Notes under the pieces: model-generated
Seen by the model: the letters and a program-made list of their open reading frames with translations, nothing else
The model's database searches: none
What the model was told of the DNA's origin: nothing
Shown: positions 48,288-60,753 of the stretch, piece by piece
How the letters are laid out: each line of letters starts with the position of its first letter
How positions within the stretch are numbered: the stretch's first letter is position 1
NCBI RefSeq assembly: GCF_000003195.3
Contig: NC_012876.2
Coordinates: 62,428,407-62,492,406, forward strand
Source: Sorghum bicolor
Lineage: Eukaryota; Streptophyta; Magnoliopsida; Poales; Poaceae
Length of the DNA: 64,000 bases
Direction of reading: 5' to 3'
Made by a program: the position numbers and the translations under genes

Positions 48288-50670
48288 CTACGAGCACGAC
48301 CGGATGAGCCCCAGGTTGTAGAGGAACTTCTCGGAGCGGGACCTGATCATGTTCCCGAGCGAGCGCCTGCCGCCGCCGCCCACCGGCGACTTGGGCCCGG
48401 CCCCGGCCCCGGCGGCGGCGTCGTGCTGCTCCCTGACGAAGAGGAACTGCTCGCCGATCTCGGCGCGCACGGCGTCGACGGCGTGGCCCTGCACGGGCTC
48501 CCCCGACGCGTCCACCACGTAGAACACGTTGGCCGCCTGCGCCCCGCGCGTGTCCACCTCCGCGTGCGTCACCGACAGCCCGTGCTCCCGGAAGATCCGC
48601 GTCACGTCGGACAGCAGCCCCACGCGGTCCTCGCAGCACAGCTCCAGACGAAGCCCCTGGATTGGATTGGAACGCACGCAGCAGCAGCCGTTGTCAGGGC
48701 TGAGAACTAGGAGTACACAAGTGCACGGAGACAGCAAGTACGTACCTCGGTGTAGCGGCGTTGGATGGCGGCTTCGAGGCAGCGGCAGAGGCGGTCGCGG
48801 TCCTCGCCGGAGCCGCCGGTGCTGTCGTCGAGGTGCCGGATGTAGTACTCCTGCAATGCCATGCAAGTTGCAAGGTTGGTCACCCACAAGGAGCAAAAAC
48901 GAGCATGTGTCCTTTTCAGCCTGCCGAAAAAAACAAGCTTTCTCGCTTCCTGTTGCCCAGGACAGGTCACACACAAACCAGCACCGGATCTCTCAACTCT
49001 CACATGCCAAGCTCTCTGCGACTCTGCCAGCATCCAACCACTGCCTGACCACCAGGCATCTCTGGCACTGGTCAAAACGCGAGGGCCTACCGGCGTCAAG
49101 ACCGGACACAGTACAAGCGCTAGCGACGCGGTTCGATGGTGGCAACCAACAGTGACTCCGTACCTGGTACGCCTCCGATCCCTCGGCGATGACGGTGCCG
49201 TGGAACACCACGTACTGCATGTCGGTGAGGGTGCACACCGTGTCGAACAGCAGCTTGGGCCGGTCGCGGCACCGCACGTTGACGAGCGTGTACCCGCGCT
49301 CGGCGCAGTCCTCCACCGCGACCACCGGCATGCCGCCGCCTGCGCCCGACGCCTCGCCGCGCTCGCCGACGCCCTCGCCATCGCCGACCTCGCGGCGGGC
49401 GGTCCGGTCCGCCTGCATCATCTGGTGGAGCCGGCGCGGCGCGTGCTCGACGCCCGGCGAGATGGCGGCGCGGGAGGCCTTCTTGTCGCGGCTGCTCCCT
49501 CGCAGGACGTGGCGGAGCAGGCGCTTCACCGTGTCCAGGCGCGCCGGGTCCTCGATGGCGCCCAGCGTGTCGGCGTCCGTCACGTACACCAGCGCCGCCA
49601 CGCGGCCGTCGTGCGTCCACACCTCCGACGCCACGATGTTGCACTTGAGGTCCGTCAGCACCGCGAACACCTCCGACAGCAGGCCCGGGCGGTCACGGCC
49701 GACCAGCTCGATGGTGGTCTGCGCCTCCTCCGCCTCCGCCTCCACGGCCACCAGCCGCTCCGGCGGACCCCGGAAGCTCAGCGATCCCGCTCCCAGAGAC
49801 TGAACACATGGAACCAAATCGTCAAAACTGCAGATTGACTCGTTCTGTTCTTGGCTGGCATTGAACAGCCAGTCCAGTATACCAAGCGACAGGGAGCTCT
49901 GCATGCACTTTACCTGTTCAATTCTGTCGATGACTTGGCCATCATAAAGTTTATTCCCATCCTGATCCACGACATGGAACACTGCAGAAAGGCGAAGCAA
50001 AGGCACACAACAGCACCACCACAGATCACACATCAGGATTGGAGGGGAAAAAAAAAGGAGGCTAGAAAGATTACACAATCCAAGCAAAAGCCAGGCTTTG
50101 CATCACCCCAGCCCAGAAAGGCAGCTAGATTCTCTACTCTATCTTCTTAAACTTTCCAAAGGCAGCAGGGGGACTCACCGTCCATGAACCACTCGCCGTC
50201 GGAGGAAATGTAGGCCCGATTGATGGTGAGCTTGAGATCGGTCAGCACCTGAACCACCTCCAGCAAGGTCCCATACTTGTTGACGCTGTCCACCTGCAGC
50301 CAGAAACCGAGCAACCTCTGAGAGACAGAGACAGAGACAGAGAGAGCTCTGCAGGAGGGAGCTCGCAGGAGGCAAGAACACAGAGGGGGAGCTGCGCTGC
50401 GGCGCTTGCCTTCACCAAGGTGGCAGTCATGTCGGAGTCGTTGTCCACGGTAACCCTGCGAGTGGCAAACGGCCAAGAAGCAGGCACAGTTAGCAGAGGA
50501 CGGCGCACAGCACAGTTGAAAACCGGCAGAAAGAAACATCCATGGGTGCTGTGTTGGTGTTAAGGGAAAACAACCAACCTTGGAGGGTTCATTCTGAGAA
50601 CCAGCTTCTGGTACTCATCGACTATCTCGTTATTGGTTCGACTCCGAGTGCGAGACCCACACGCCATCAT
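48288..50670 (-). CDS. ACT domain-containing protein ACR (four ACT domains), paralogue 2
   Basis: Seven coding exons: 50579-50670, 50410-50455, 50179-50293, 49914-49981, 49164-49799, 48746-48850 and 48288-48656; 1431 nt, 476 aa. Exons 2, 3, 4 and 6 (46, 115, 68 and 105 nt) have exactly the lengths of those in the paralogue at 29.4-32.1 kb. ACT signatures: AYISSDGEWFMD and VFHVVDQDGNKL (ACT1), [20 protein letters not shown] (ACT2), [19 protein letters not shown] (ACT3), [20 protein letters not shown] (ACT4). Family role: putative amino-acid sensor or regulator without an enzyme domain. The intron after exon 2 begins GC (AAG|GCAAGC), so it is a GC-AG intron; the alternative GT three codons earlier would break phase with the paralogue. 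Start: two ATGs in a row at 50670; a TATA run lies 140 nt upstream. A Gly/Ala-rich insert near residue 430 is not shared with paralogue 1. Confidence 0.93.
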
Positions 50671-50809
50671 TGTCCACGCCTAGCTTGCCTTGCCTTGCTT
50701 GCTTGCTTGCACAAGAGAGGAGATGGGGAGGCAACAGGGATACCCTCTCCGTTCCCCTGTGAGTGAGTTCTCTGAACTCTGAAGAAGCAAAGCTCTCAGC
50801 TAGTCCTAG

Positions 50810-50819
50810 TTATATATAT
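50810..50819 (-). promoter_or_regulatory. TATA box of ACR paralogue 2
   Basis: The minus strand reads GATATATATAACTAG about 140 nt upstream of the ATG at 50670. Confidence 0.5.
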
Positions 50820-52742
50820 CTTGGCCATGGCCTCATGGGGTTGGGAGGAGGGAGGACAGCAGCAGCATGCCAACTCGTGGATTTGAGTATGCATCTCTTG
50901 GGTGGGTGCTGTGTGTGAGTGACTGTGTATGTGTGTGTGTGTGGGTTTGTGGGCAGGCAGTGGTGTTTGGTTGGTGTCCCTTCACAGGTTTAAAGGGAGA
51001 TGTTTGGGGGAAAAAGACCATCCCAATAGGGAGCTTGTTTCTCTGCCTGCCCATAGTGGACATGCCTGGTTTTGTTCCCCTCTTGCTATGCAGCGATGCA
51101 ACTGTGGGACCTATGTCCATTTTTGCTTCATAGTTCATTCTTCATTGTTTAGCAAGAATTTTATACATATATATATAAACTAAACTGTCTACATCCGTAG
51201 ATCAACATGGCTTTTCCTTGGGATATTTAATCATGTAATGTAGTACTTCCCAATTTTCCCAGTGGCTGCAGGCAGAAGATATCTTTGAGATGTGATCTAG
51301 TACTAAGTGATTAAATTATATAACATTTAAATCTTGAGCCTATAGAAGAGATGCTTTGAATGTGCGGGGAAATTCAGATGAAAGCTCTGAGTGGTTCTCC
51401 CACGTGTCCAAAACGTGGAAACTGCTCTGACATTTGGGTCGATGGAAGATCGGTCGGCCGGTACGCCCATGGTCGCACAATATATATAGAACTCGTTTTT
51501 CCTTTTTGAGCAACATAGACCTACCGTTTCCCTCTAAAGAACATAAACCTACCGTCTCTTTGAGGGAATAACGGTAGAAATCTTCAAAGGCAAATATGCT
51601 TGCACGGGTCTTACATTTGGACGATAATAATAAACTGGAATGAGCTGATTAGGGTGGCAAACATTGCATTGGCTGCTTTGGCATGATCGCATTGGTCAGA
51701 TTAAGTACTGACGGAAGATTTGCATAGCCTGGATCATGTGGCACGATACAGAGGACCGTACGTTTGGAATGCAAAAGGTCAACCTTCACCTTTCTCTTCT
51801 CTTTTTCCCTTTTCCATTTATTTATTAGGAAGTAACAAAGGTCAACTAGAAACTTGCATCGTATGACTTGGACTTGAACCTTAACAATTAAGAAGATATA
51901 TAAGAACTTGTTAGCTCGCACCATGACATATAAAAAGGGTGTTGTTAATTAACAAGCACCAATGGTCATCACCCTTTCTTCTTCCACCTACTTCCCTTCT
52001 CCTCTCTTGCGCCGCCATGGCCATTGTCACCCTAGCCCTTGATATGGCCCGGCTGCCTCCTCTATTGCTAGAATATTAACCCTGTCGTCTCCACCGTCTG
52101 ACTGACCTATCTCTCCGAGCCCTTTCTAAGCCCGCCAGAGTTAAGAGAGAGAAAGAGAGAGTGAAGTCTGCCGGAGTTTGAGAAGATGACATATCGGATG
52201 CATGTGCTTGGGCGAGTGGGGCGCGGGCGCATGGGACTGTCGTCCCTCACTGAAATCTAGGAGATGTGATAAAGAAAAAGACATTGAGAATGGCTTTAAT
52301 TTACTGGGCGATTAACAATTTAGAAATTAATAAAAATACAATGACTAAAACTTGATGGCTCAGTTGATTTCTTAACCGATAATTACCAATCGTAGTTCTA
52401 AAAAAATTGCCAACCTGCATGGCGCACAACTATTTACCTCCATGATATGAATAATACCCGCAATTGGAGAACAATGAGTGGTCCCTGGCTGGCCCGATTT
52501 CGACAACAGTATCAGCATGTGAGCTGAGATTTGTGTGCACCGGACAGCTTGGACCGATACTCCCAGAAGATAGAACGATATCTTCTCTTTGCAATCTATG
52601 TGTGCCCATCTTTGGTCCCCGAACCTCTCTTTTTACCAAGCGGCGTCAACCGTTTCTCTGCCTTTCCAGCTTGCAACTTCCTCATTTGGTAGTACCAAGT
52701 GCCCTCTCAGATTTGTAAGCTGGTTAGAATCTCAGTAGATTT

Positions 52743-53033
52743 GGACCTTGTTTAGTTCCTGTATCACTTTTATTTGTATGTGGCAATTATTGTTTAATTA
52801 TAGACTAACTAGGTTCACAAAATTCGTGTCGCAAATTACAGGTAAACTGTTTGTATGTGTGGCAATTATTGTTCAATTATAGACTAGCTAGGCTCACAAA
52901 ATTCGTCTCGCAAATTATAGGTAAACTGTGTAATTAGTTATTTTTTAGTCTATATTTAATGCTCTATGCATGTGTAACAAGATTCATGAAATGTTGAAAA
53001 AATTTTAGCTTTTGGAAGTAACTAAACAAGGCC
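52743..53033. mobile_element. GGCCTTGTTTAGTT-family MITE, copy 8, with internal duplication
   Basis: Ends GGACCTTGTTTAGTTCC and GTAACTAAACAAGGCC. A 77-bp interior unit is tandemly doubled (52773-52849 and 52850-52927), which makes this copy about 50 bp longer than others. Flanking triplets do not match. Confidence 0.82.
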
Positions 53034-53574
53034 TTGACACAACATTTACATGCACGTACCCCCGTGCCAGGTGGCTGAGTATTTCTTCCGGCCGGTCCTC
53101 CTCTCCGCACACCTGTCTGCTGTCTATATCTACTACAAACGCAGCAGCAAGGAAACGCCAGGTGCGCCGTTGCTCCCTGGAGCTCGTTGCCAGATGGAGA
53201 GCGTACGTCGCCGATCGCCGATCGCCGTGGCGTGCGTGCATAAATGTGGCTGGCTGCTGAGTGCTGACCCTGGCCACAACGTCGAAGGTCGAACATCCCG
53301 AGTCGGCACCAGCGCCAGGGACGGCCATATGTACGGCAGCATCGTCAGCAGCGAGTCATCACACTCACCGGTACGGTGCCGATCGAGGCACGCCATGCAT
53401 GCAGCTCAAAACTGCACCACCGCGCGCTCGCTGCCAGTGGCAGTACCAGCAGCACCAGCGGCTGGCTCACGAGCAAGTACCGAGAGCAAACAAGTCCCGG
53501 CACAACGATGCAGCACGCGCAGCTCTGCTGGCTTCCTCTCCCAGCTGCATGCAGGCTATAGTTGCCCAAACGGA

Positions 53575-54125
53575 CGGCCCGGCCCTGGCACTATACGGCA
53601 CTATGCGGCACTATGTCTATCGTGCCGTGCCGTCTCGGGCCATCGTGCCAAACTCTCGGTCCAGTCACGGCACTATGGCTCCTTAACCGTGTCGTGTTGT
53701 GCCGATAGGCACTGTGGCCCATCGTGCCCGTGCCGGCCCGTGGCTTCGGGAGAAGTCGAGAAGCTCATTGCGCCCTGCCTCAAGGAGAAGATGAGCGCTA
53801 CCGCTGTCGTATAGTCAGGCGGGAGAAAGAGTGGCCGCAACAAAGATGTGTCTGCGTCGCCGACTAGGGAGTTAAGGTTTGAAAGGGTTGTGTGATGTTT
53901 ATATACATGACTTAGAATATATTCAATGGTCATGATCTATCCTCAAAGCATCCGATGATGGAAATAATCGTGTCAGCGTCGTGCCAGCCTATTAATCGTG
54001 CCGTGCCCGTGCCGGCACTGCGGGCCGAAGTTGCGGCCCAGGCACGGCACTACCACCGGGCCGTGCCGTGCCTGGACAGTGCTTTTTAGTGTCGTGCTCG
54101 GGCCGGCCCATCGTGTTAGTGCCAG
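53575..54125. mobile_element. Probable non-autonomous hAT-like element
   Basis: Dense CGTGCC/GGCACG words (CGTGCCGTGCC, GGCACTA, GGGCCGTGCC) cluster at 53575-53745 and again, partly inverted, at 53975-54125, around an AT-richer centre. Subterminal arrays of such motifs are seen in plant hAT elements. No transposase and no exact ends could be fixed. Confidence 0.45.
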
Positions 54126-54196
54126 ATGGAAATCTATAATACAGGCGCGCTCCGATCCAGTGCCTCCAATCTCCGCCGGATTGCCGGCCCGATTGA

Positions 54197-54435
54197 GGCC
54201 CCGTTTAGTTGAGTTGGAGATTTTTTTTAAAAAAATAATTACTATATATATATAGCACTTTTGTTTATATTTGATAATAATTATTATTTAATTATGGAGT
54301 AGATTTAAAAAATTCATATCATAAATCACAGATAAATTGTACAATTGGTTATTTTTATCAATATTTAATACTACATGTACGTGGCATAAGATTTAATGTG
54401 ACGAGAAATCTTTAAAATTGGAACTAAACAGCCCC
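54197..54435. mobile_element. GGCCTTGTTTAGTT-family MITE, copy 9
   Basis: Ends GGCCCCGTTTAGTT and AACTAAACAGCCCC with diverged interior; target duplication not clear. Confidence 0.7.
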
Positions 54436-54509
54436 TGGCTACCAAGGACGATGAGCACCGGCAGTTCTTCATTAGTTCACGGTTTTGTTAGTTATATACC
54501 CTTTATGAG

Positions 54510-54660
54510 TTAAAACAACTTGCACCTAGCAATGATGAATACAAAGTCTGATTTCAATATCTATTGGCTTGCGTCCCACGTATTTTGTATGTAGCCCGGA
54601 CTCATAACTCATACTCATACAAGTTAAAACAACTCGCATCTAGAGATGATATGAAGTCTA
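54510..54660 (+). repeat. Degenerate direct duplication
   Basis: GTTAAAACAACT-GCA-CTAG-GATGA...AGTCT recurs with a period of about 115 bp (54510 and 54625). No gene is visible. Confidence 0.6.
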
Positions 54661-54994
54661 GTTCCTATATGTATTGGATTTTGTTGCAATGTACATGCAC
54701 ATTGCTAGTAATGATTAATTCGTCAACAACATATTATAGCCACAACATCATGGATAAGTAGTTTTGAGGCAGACAAGTGTGTTAGAAATTGATGAATAAA
54801 TTTAGAGCACACAATAAGGGTTTGTCTACTCAAAACTTGAGTGATTCTCATCCTTGTGTCACCCGTGTGACCAAACAACAATTGTCACCCAAAATCATAA
54901 ACAACAAAATTTGAGTGATTATAAGACTTCTGTCACACAAAATCCAAAACCACTGAATCGAAAACCAACGAACCAAAATAAAACATGAACAAAA

Positions 54995-55175
54995 CAAATA
55001 AAACAAAAACAAATGTAACAGATTTCTTCTATGGAATGCAAATACAAAAAATGATAAAGTGCAAACAAATAAAACAAAAACAAATGTAACAGATTTATTC
55101 TATGGAATGCAAATACAAAAAATTATAAAATGAAAAAAATAAAACAAAAACAAATGTAACAGATTTATTCAAATA
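54995..55175 (+). repeat. Tandem repeat, about 71-bp unit, 2.6 copies
   Basis: The unit starts AAATAAAACAAAAACAAATG and runs through ACAGATTTATTC and ATGGAATGCAAATAC. Copies begin at 54995, 55066 and about 55136. Confidence 0.88.
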
Positions 55176-56555
55176 AGCTTACACCACAATAACAAATAAA
55201 TTACACTGAATACAGCAGTGTAAAAAAATTATACATACACGGTAAGTAGATTAGAAAATTGTATATCCTACTTGCCAAAAGTATCCAATGATTTATCAAT
55301 GTGTATCAATTAACAAGCACACAACAGTGAAATAGCCTTACCAATGTGATCATCAAATGAATGTGATGGTTGATTCAAAATCTGAAAATAGCTACCGAGT
55401 CGAATGGAAAACAACATTCCATCTAAAGAACAAATCAACACAAAACCAAAAACTAATAAGATGTTGACGCACGAGATCAATCCAGAGCCAGATCCAACGA
55501 CTCAAAAAACGTGTGACAAAAGACAAAGAATCACATGGGTGAGTGGGTGACCAATAGATTTCCCGCACAATAAATAATCAAAATTGTTTTTTGTGTCTCT
55601 AGCTTGTAAGTCCTTCATTCCAAACTACAATCTTTCTAGCTTCTAGTATTAAAATATATATCTAGAAAACTCAAAACGACTTACAATTTGAAGATATCGG
55701 AGTACATACATCCACGCACACAAATACTCCAAGGTATATACTTTCCTTGTTTTTGTTTGGTTATAATAACAAATTTTAGTCCTATGAATACCTTTCATCC
55801 CAATTCACACCCTTTTGCATCACCTCCATTTGTTTGTCATGCATGTGTTTAATTAGTTGAAGACTTGAAGTTTTAGCTTCAGTCATGCATCACACTTCCA
55901 TTTTGTTTGATCATCGCTTAATGCATGCATACATATGTGGTGTTTAATGGTGTGCCACACATCAATCATGTATAACTGTATTAGTTTCTTTTCTATTTTA
56001 ACAATAGCAGGGTGGGTAAGTTATAAGAATATATAAAAGTTTTTTGAATATTTTTTTTACTGATGCAGGTAATATGCAGATTACAGGGTTATTTTGTGTT
56101 ATTTAAATAATTTCGCAGAATGGCGATTTATTAAAATGCAAATTTAGGTGTCACTGCCTGGGCCCTAGAATATAGTGTTGCTTTTACGGAAGTATAATTT
56201 CCCTCAGGCTTGGAGTATTTTGGACACGGTGGGTGAGGAATAATTTTATCCCATTTGCTTGGAGGACAAAATGTTAGTAAAATTGTTCCTCACCGTCACC
56301 GTCACACCGTGAGGAATAATGTCATCTCATGACATGGCTTGTAATTTTATTTGGGTTACGGTGATGAATAATTTCTCCGATGGCCCTAGAATATTAAAAC
56401 GAAATAATCTATTGTAGGAATCTCGTCGTATATGTACCTTTTGAAGGAGTACGTGTCGTCATGAGGTAGGTGGTGGAGCGGGAGCGCTGCCAGAGAAGTT
56501 GAATTCCAGATTGCAAGGTGATCGATGACGAAAAATGTGATCCGCTCGTGAGCTA

Positions 56556-56790
56556 GGCCTTGTTTAGACGTGAAAATTTTTTGGATTTCACTACTACAGC
56601 ATTTTCGTTTGTTTGTGGTAAATATTATCCAATCATAGACTTTAAAAGATTCGTCTCGCGATTTACAGCCAAACTGTGTGATTAGTTTTTGTTTTCGCCT
56701 ATATTTAATGTTTCATGCATGTACCGTAAGATTCGATGTGATAAGAAATCTTGAAAACTTTTTGAATTTCGGAGTGAACTAAACAAGGCC
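56556..56790. mobile_element. GGCCTTGTTTAGTT-family MITE, copy 10
   Basis: 235 bp, ends GGCCTTGTTTAGACG and GAACTAAACAAGGCC, CTA on both sides. Confidence 0.85.
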
Positions 56791-57090
56791 CTAGTGTAAC
56801 TGGCACGTATTTCCAGTTTTCCACACTCTTGGGCTCTTGGCGCATGCAAGTTCTCAGGTCTGGCGTGATGCAGCTGACTACGTAGTCAATAAAGTTCTCT
56901 TTTGATGAAAAAAACCTAGCCTCCTGTAAAATTACTTTTAAAGATAAATTTGTTATATGGATTTTTACAATGATTATATATACAACAACGACTGCATATA
57001 CTATACATTGATGGTAAAATAGTAAAAAAGTCATATAGGAACAGTTATAAAATAACGACTCCCACTCTTTTGAAACAGTGGGAATAATAG

Positions 57091-57317
57091 GGCCTTATTT
57101 AGTTCATGGAAAAAAAGTTTTTACATACTCTAGTATATTTATAATTATAGCAATTAGTGTCTAATTATTAACTAATTAGACTTAGAAGATTTATACCGCA
57201 AAATACATGCAAACTATATAATTAGTTATTTTTTAATCTATATTTAATTTATCTATATATGTATCTAAATATTTGATGTGATAGGAGAAAAATTTTAGAT
57301 AGAAACTAAACAAGACC
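57091..57317. mobile_element. GGCCTTGTTTAGTT-family MITE, copy 11
   Basis: 227 bp, ends GGCCTTATTTAGTTC and GAAACTAAACAAGACC, TAG on both sides; interior AT-rich and diverged. Confidence 0.83.
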
Positions 57318-57945
57318 TAGATTAACTTGCAGTAAAGCCACACACACATTGTCATGTAGCTGCTGCACGAACGATACACTGCATCGGCACGTCACGCGCC
57401 ACTCCCAAACAAACGCGCCCATACGTTGTTTAAGGAGCAGTCAAACAAACAGGATACAAACGAGAGAGGGATCGGAGATCAAGGAGCAAAGGACACTTGA
57501 AACATTAACCAATCAACACTAGTTAAGCACATGCAGTAGTACATGCATCATGATTATGATACAGTGGTGTATCCATGTATATATATAGGCCGCCGCCACT
57601 AGCTGCTAAAAACCGGTAATCCAGAGCCATGCACACCATGGTGCATGTGCATGGAGGACGCCCTACTAGCTATAGCATCGTGCTTGTACGTGCACGCATC
57701 TCTTTTCTGCAGTAATAATTACCAATAAACTGTGCCCTAGTGACAGGGTAATATTCTCTGACAGTTACTGCCAAATTACGGATCAACCGCCGATCGGATT
57801 AACAAAATGGGCTTGGCAGTACGAAGATCCCCGGTTGGCGATTGGCCACGGCCACACGATCGACGCCGTTATTAGAAACAACACAGCACCCGCCACCGCC
57901 AACGACGCCAAGATATACTGTACTGTACCGGTGGTCGATCACTAG

Positions 57946-58167
57946 GGCCTTGCAAAATTTTTCACATTCCCCGTCACATCGAATCTTTAGACATATGCAT
58001 GAGGTATTAAATATAGACGAAAATAAAAACTAATTGCACAGTTTAGTCCGAATTGACGAGACGAATCTTTTAAGCCTAGTTAGTCTATGATTAGACAATA
58101 TTTGTCAAATACAAATGAAATTGCTACAGTATCGATTTCTCAAAATTTTTCGCAACTAAACAAGGCC
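57946..58167. mobile_element. GGCCTTGTTTAGTT-family MITE, copy 12 (shortened left end)
   Basis: 222 bp; the left end has lost TTTAGTT (GGCCTTGCAAAATTTTTC), the right end is intact, TAG on both sides. Confidence 0.83.
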
Positions 58168-58301
58168 TAGGCGCCTGTTCCCTAGGGGCTGCGTAGGCTT
58201 TGAATGGCCGGGCCATGGGGATGGGATGAGAACGAGATTCCCCTGGTCTGGGAGAATCTGCTGCAACTCCGCCGGCTGCCCGGCCGGCTCCAATTGACTC
58301 G

Positions 58302-58507
58302 GGCCTTGCCTTGTGCGTTTGAAATCTTGCGATATATACACGTAGCATTTACTACAGATAAAAAAATAAGTAGTATTTATATATATTTTATCTGTAATTA
58401 ATGAAATTAATCTTTTAAATCTAATTAATCTATAGTTAGATAATAATTTAAAAAATAAAAATACTACAATGTTAATATTCAAAAGATTTTTATATCTAAA
58501 CAAGGCC
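58302..58507. mobile_element. GGCCTTGTTTAGTT-family MITE, degraded copy 13
   Basis: Left end GGCCTTGCCTTGTGCG, right end ATATCTAAACAAGGCC without a matching duplication; interior partly recognisable. Confidence 0.6.
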
Positions 58508-58536
58508 TTTGTCTTGTCTTGTTCCGGCGCACCTAG

Positions 58537-58779
58537 GGCCTTGTTTAGTTTCGTAAACTGAAAAGTTTTCGGAACTGTAACATTTTCGTTTTTATTTGAA
58601 AAACATTATCCAATCATAGAGTAACTAGTCTTAAAAGATTCATCTTGTGATTTATAGGTAAACTGTGTAATTAGTTTTTATTTTTGTCTATATTTAATAC
58701 TCCATACATGTGGCGTAAGATTCGATGTGATATAAAATGTTGTAAAGTTTTGTGTTTTTGGATGTATCTAAACAAGTCC
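58537..58779. mobile_element. GGCCTTGTTTAGTT-family MITE, copy 14
   Basis: 243 bp, ends GGCCTTGTTTAGTTTCG and TATCTAAACAAGTCC, TAG on both sides. Confidence 0.85.
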
Positions 58780-59127
58780 TAGCTTGTCCGCCACCACAGT
58801 ATGTACCCGGCACGCCGGCGCGCGCGTAGGCGTAGTGGTAGCCCCGGCCATGTGCGCCCCGCAGGCCGCCGCAGCGCAAATCGCTGCGGCATCCACGGTC
58901 AGCCACCCGGCTGGTTGAGGGATGAGACGAAACGGTCGATCAGATCGACCGACCGATGAGATGAGACTGCTCGAAACGGCGGCGGCGGCGACGACGACGA
59001 CGGCCTTGGTCAGCAGTCTCCGGCAAGGCGGCCGGGCGCGCCTCTCATTATTTTACGGCCGGGCGCGCGCGCAGTATACGGTGGCCGGACGACACTGGGG
59101 ACAGCAGACGCATGCATGGGTAGCTTA

Positions 59128-59394
59128 GGCCTTGTTTAGTTTCGAATTTTTTTTTAGATTTAGACTTTGTTTAGTTTCGAAACTTTTTTAGATTTTACTA
59201 CTGCAGTATTTTTATTTTTATTTGATAAACATTATTCAACTATTGACTAACTAGATTTAAAATATTTATCCCGTAATTTATAGATAAATTGTGCAATTAA
59301 TTTTTGTTTTTCTTTGTATTTAATACTCCATGTATGAGCCGTAAGATTCGATGTGATAGAGAATCTTGAAAAGTTTTTGATTTTTTTTGGGTAG
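59128..59394. mobile_element. GGCCTTGTTTAGTT-family MITE, copy 15, with doubled left end
   Basis: The left end occurs twice in a row (GGCCTTGTTTAGTTTCGAA at 59128 and ACTTTGTTTAGTTTCGAAAC at about 59164). The right end is lost or has fused with the start of copy 16. Confidence 0.7.
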
Positions 59395-59636
59395 GGCCTT
59401 GTTTAGTTCCAAATTTTTTTTGGAAAATCGACACTGTAGCACTTTCGTTTGTATTTTACAAATATTGTTCAATCATGGCGTAGCTAGGCTCAAAAGATTC
59501 GTCTTATCAATTCCGACCAAATTGTACAATTAGTTTTTATTTTCGTCTATATTTAATACTTCATGCATACGTCTAAAGATTCGATGTGACGAACAATCTG
59601 AAAAATTTTGCAAATTTTTTTTGAACTAAACAGGCC
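59395..59636. mobile_element. GGCCTTGTTTAGTT-family MITE, copy 16
   Basis: 242 bp, ends GGCCTTGTTTAGTTCC and GAACTAAACAGGCC; TAG on the left, TAA on the right. It follows copy 15 directly. Confidence 0.82.
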
Positions 59637-60753
59637 TAAAAACAGGGCCTTAGCTAATGCATGTGCGGCCCTGCTGCTAGGGGACGTGCGGTGCCCCGCT
59701 GCGTGCAGCGGCGTGGGCTGCCTGCTTGCGTGCATGCATGCATGCGCTTGCACGCACCACGCCACCACCACCCGCGCACTCCGCTCCACCGCACCGCATC
59801 TGCTGCCGGGGGCCTCTATCTCTATCCCACATATATGTTTTAATTTATTTTTACTCATTGCTACTATTATTAATTTACTATAATTATTGTTATCCTCTAG
59901 TGCTCCTTTTAGCTTTGCGCGACGGAGATACATATCGGCATATCGCGTGGCCTGGTAGTGACAGCATATATACATGCGTGCGTGCGTGCGTGTTCCACTA
60001 GCGGATAACTTAGCGTGCTAAGTAACTGTAGTATATACTGGCTTGCCATGTGCTGTCGCTCCAGTCTCCTCCGATCCTGGTAGGATCAAGTGGGCTACGC
60101 CACGCTCAGCTATAGGGCAGTGGCATATGCATGGTAATCGCTGAATAACTAGCTAGATTAACGCCTCCATCCGTACGGCTCGTCACGTGAGAGTGGGACG
60201 TATAACCGATCGAGTCACCGAGCCTCGTCGCGACTGGCTGACACGGTCAAAAACTGAAAACCTGTGAGATGCTAGCTGCCTACGGCCTACGGCAACAAAC
60301 TTTGGTGTCTCTCCTTCAGCAAAAAAACAAAAAAAAAAAGGTGCAAAAGAAAACAGATGGGTCACTGAAGAACTATATGAGACGCGCACATGCACGCAGC
60401 GACGCGGGCTCTCTGCATGCATGTCTCGCTCCCAGTCCCAGACCTAGACAAACACGGGCATGTGCCGGAATTTAACAAGGATAGCAAGGACGACACGACG
60501 ACGACGCTACTACTCCCTCTCCTGCTCCTAAAGCACTAGCAATGGTAAAATGGTAATTTTTATTATTGCGAGTGTATCATCAGCGATTGACTGACTGCCG
60601 CGTGTGTACTTGCGGGGACGATGAACTAACGGCCTCGGAATCTCTGTCGCGGTCGCAACGGGCCAATCGCGTTGCGGCTGATGCGACGCACAGTAACATT
60701 TTCTCCCACGATACACACAACATGCAACCGGTGAGGCACGGAGGCCTCGTTTA

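Noticed and set aside
48861..49838. 325-codon plus-strand frame
   Set aside because: It is the antisense shadow of ACR exons 5 and 6 and continues through introns; GC-rich third positions keep it open.
50630..50650. tRNA T-loop-like TTGGTTCGACTCC
   Set aside because: It is coding sequence of ACR exon 1; no acceptor stem or anticodon arm can be formed around it.
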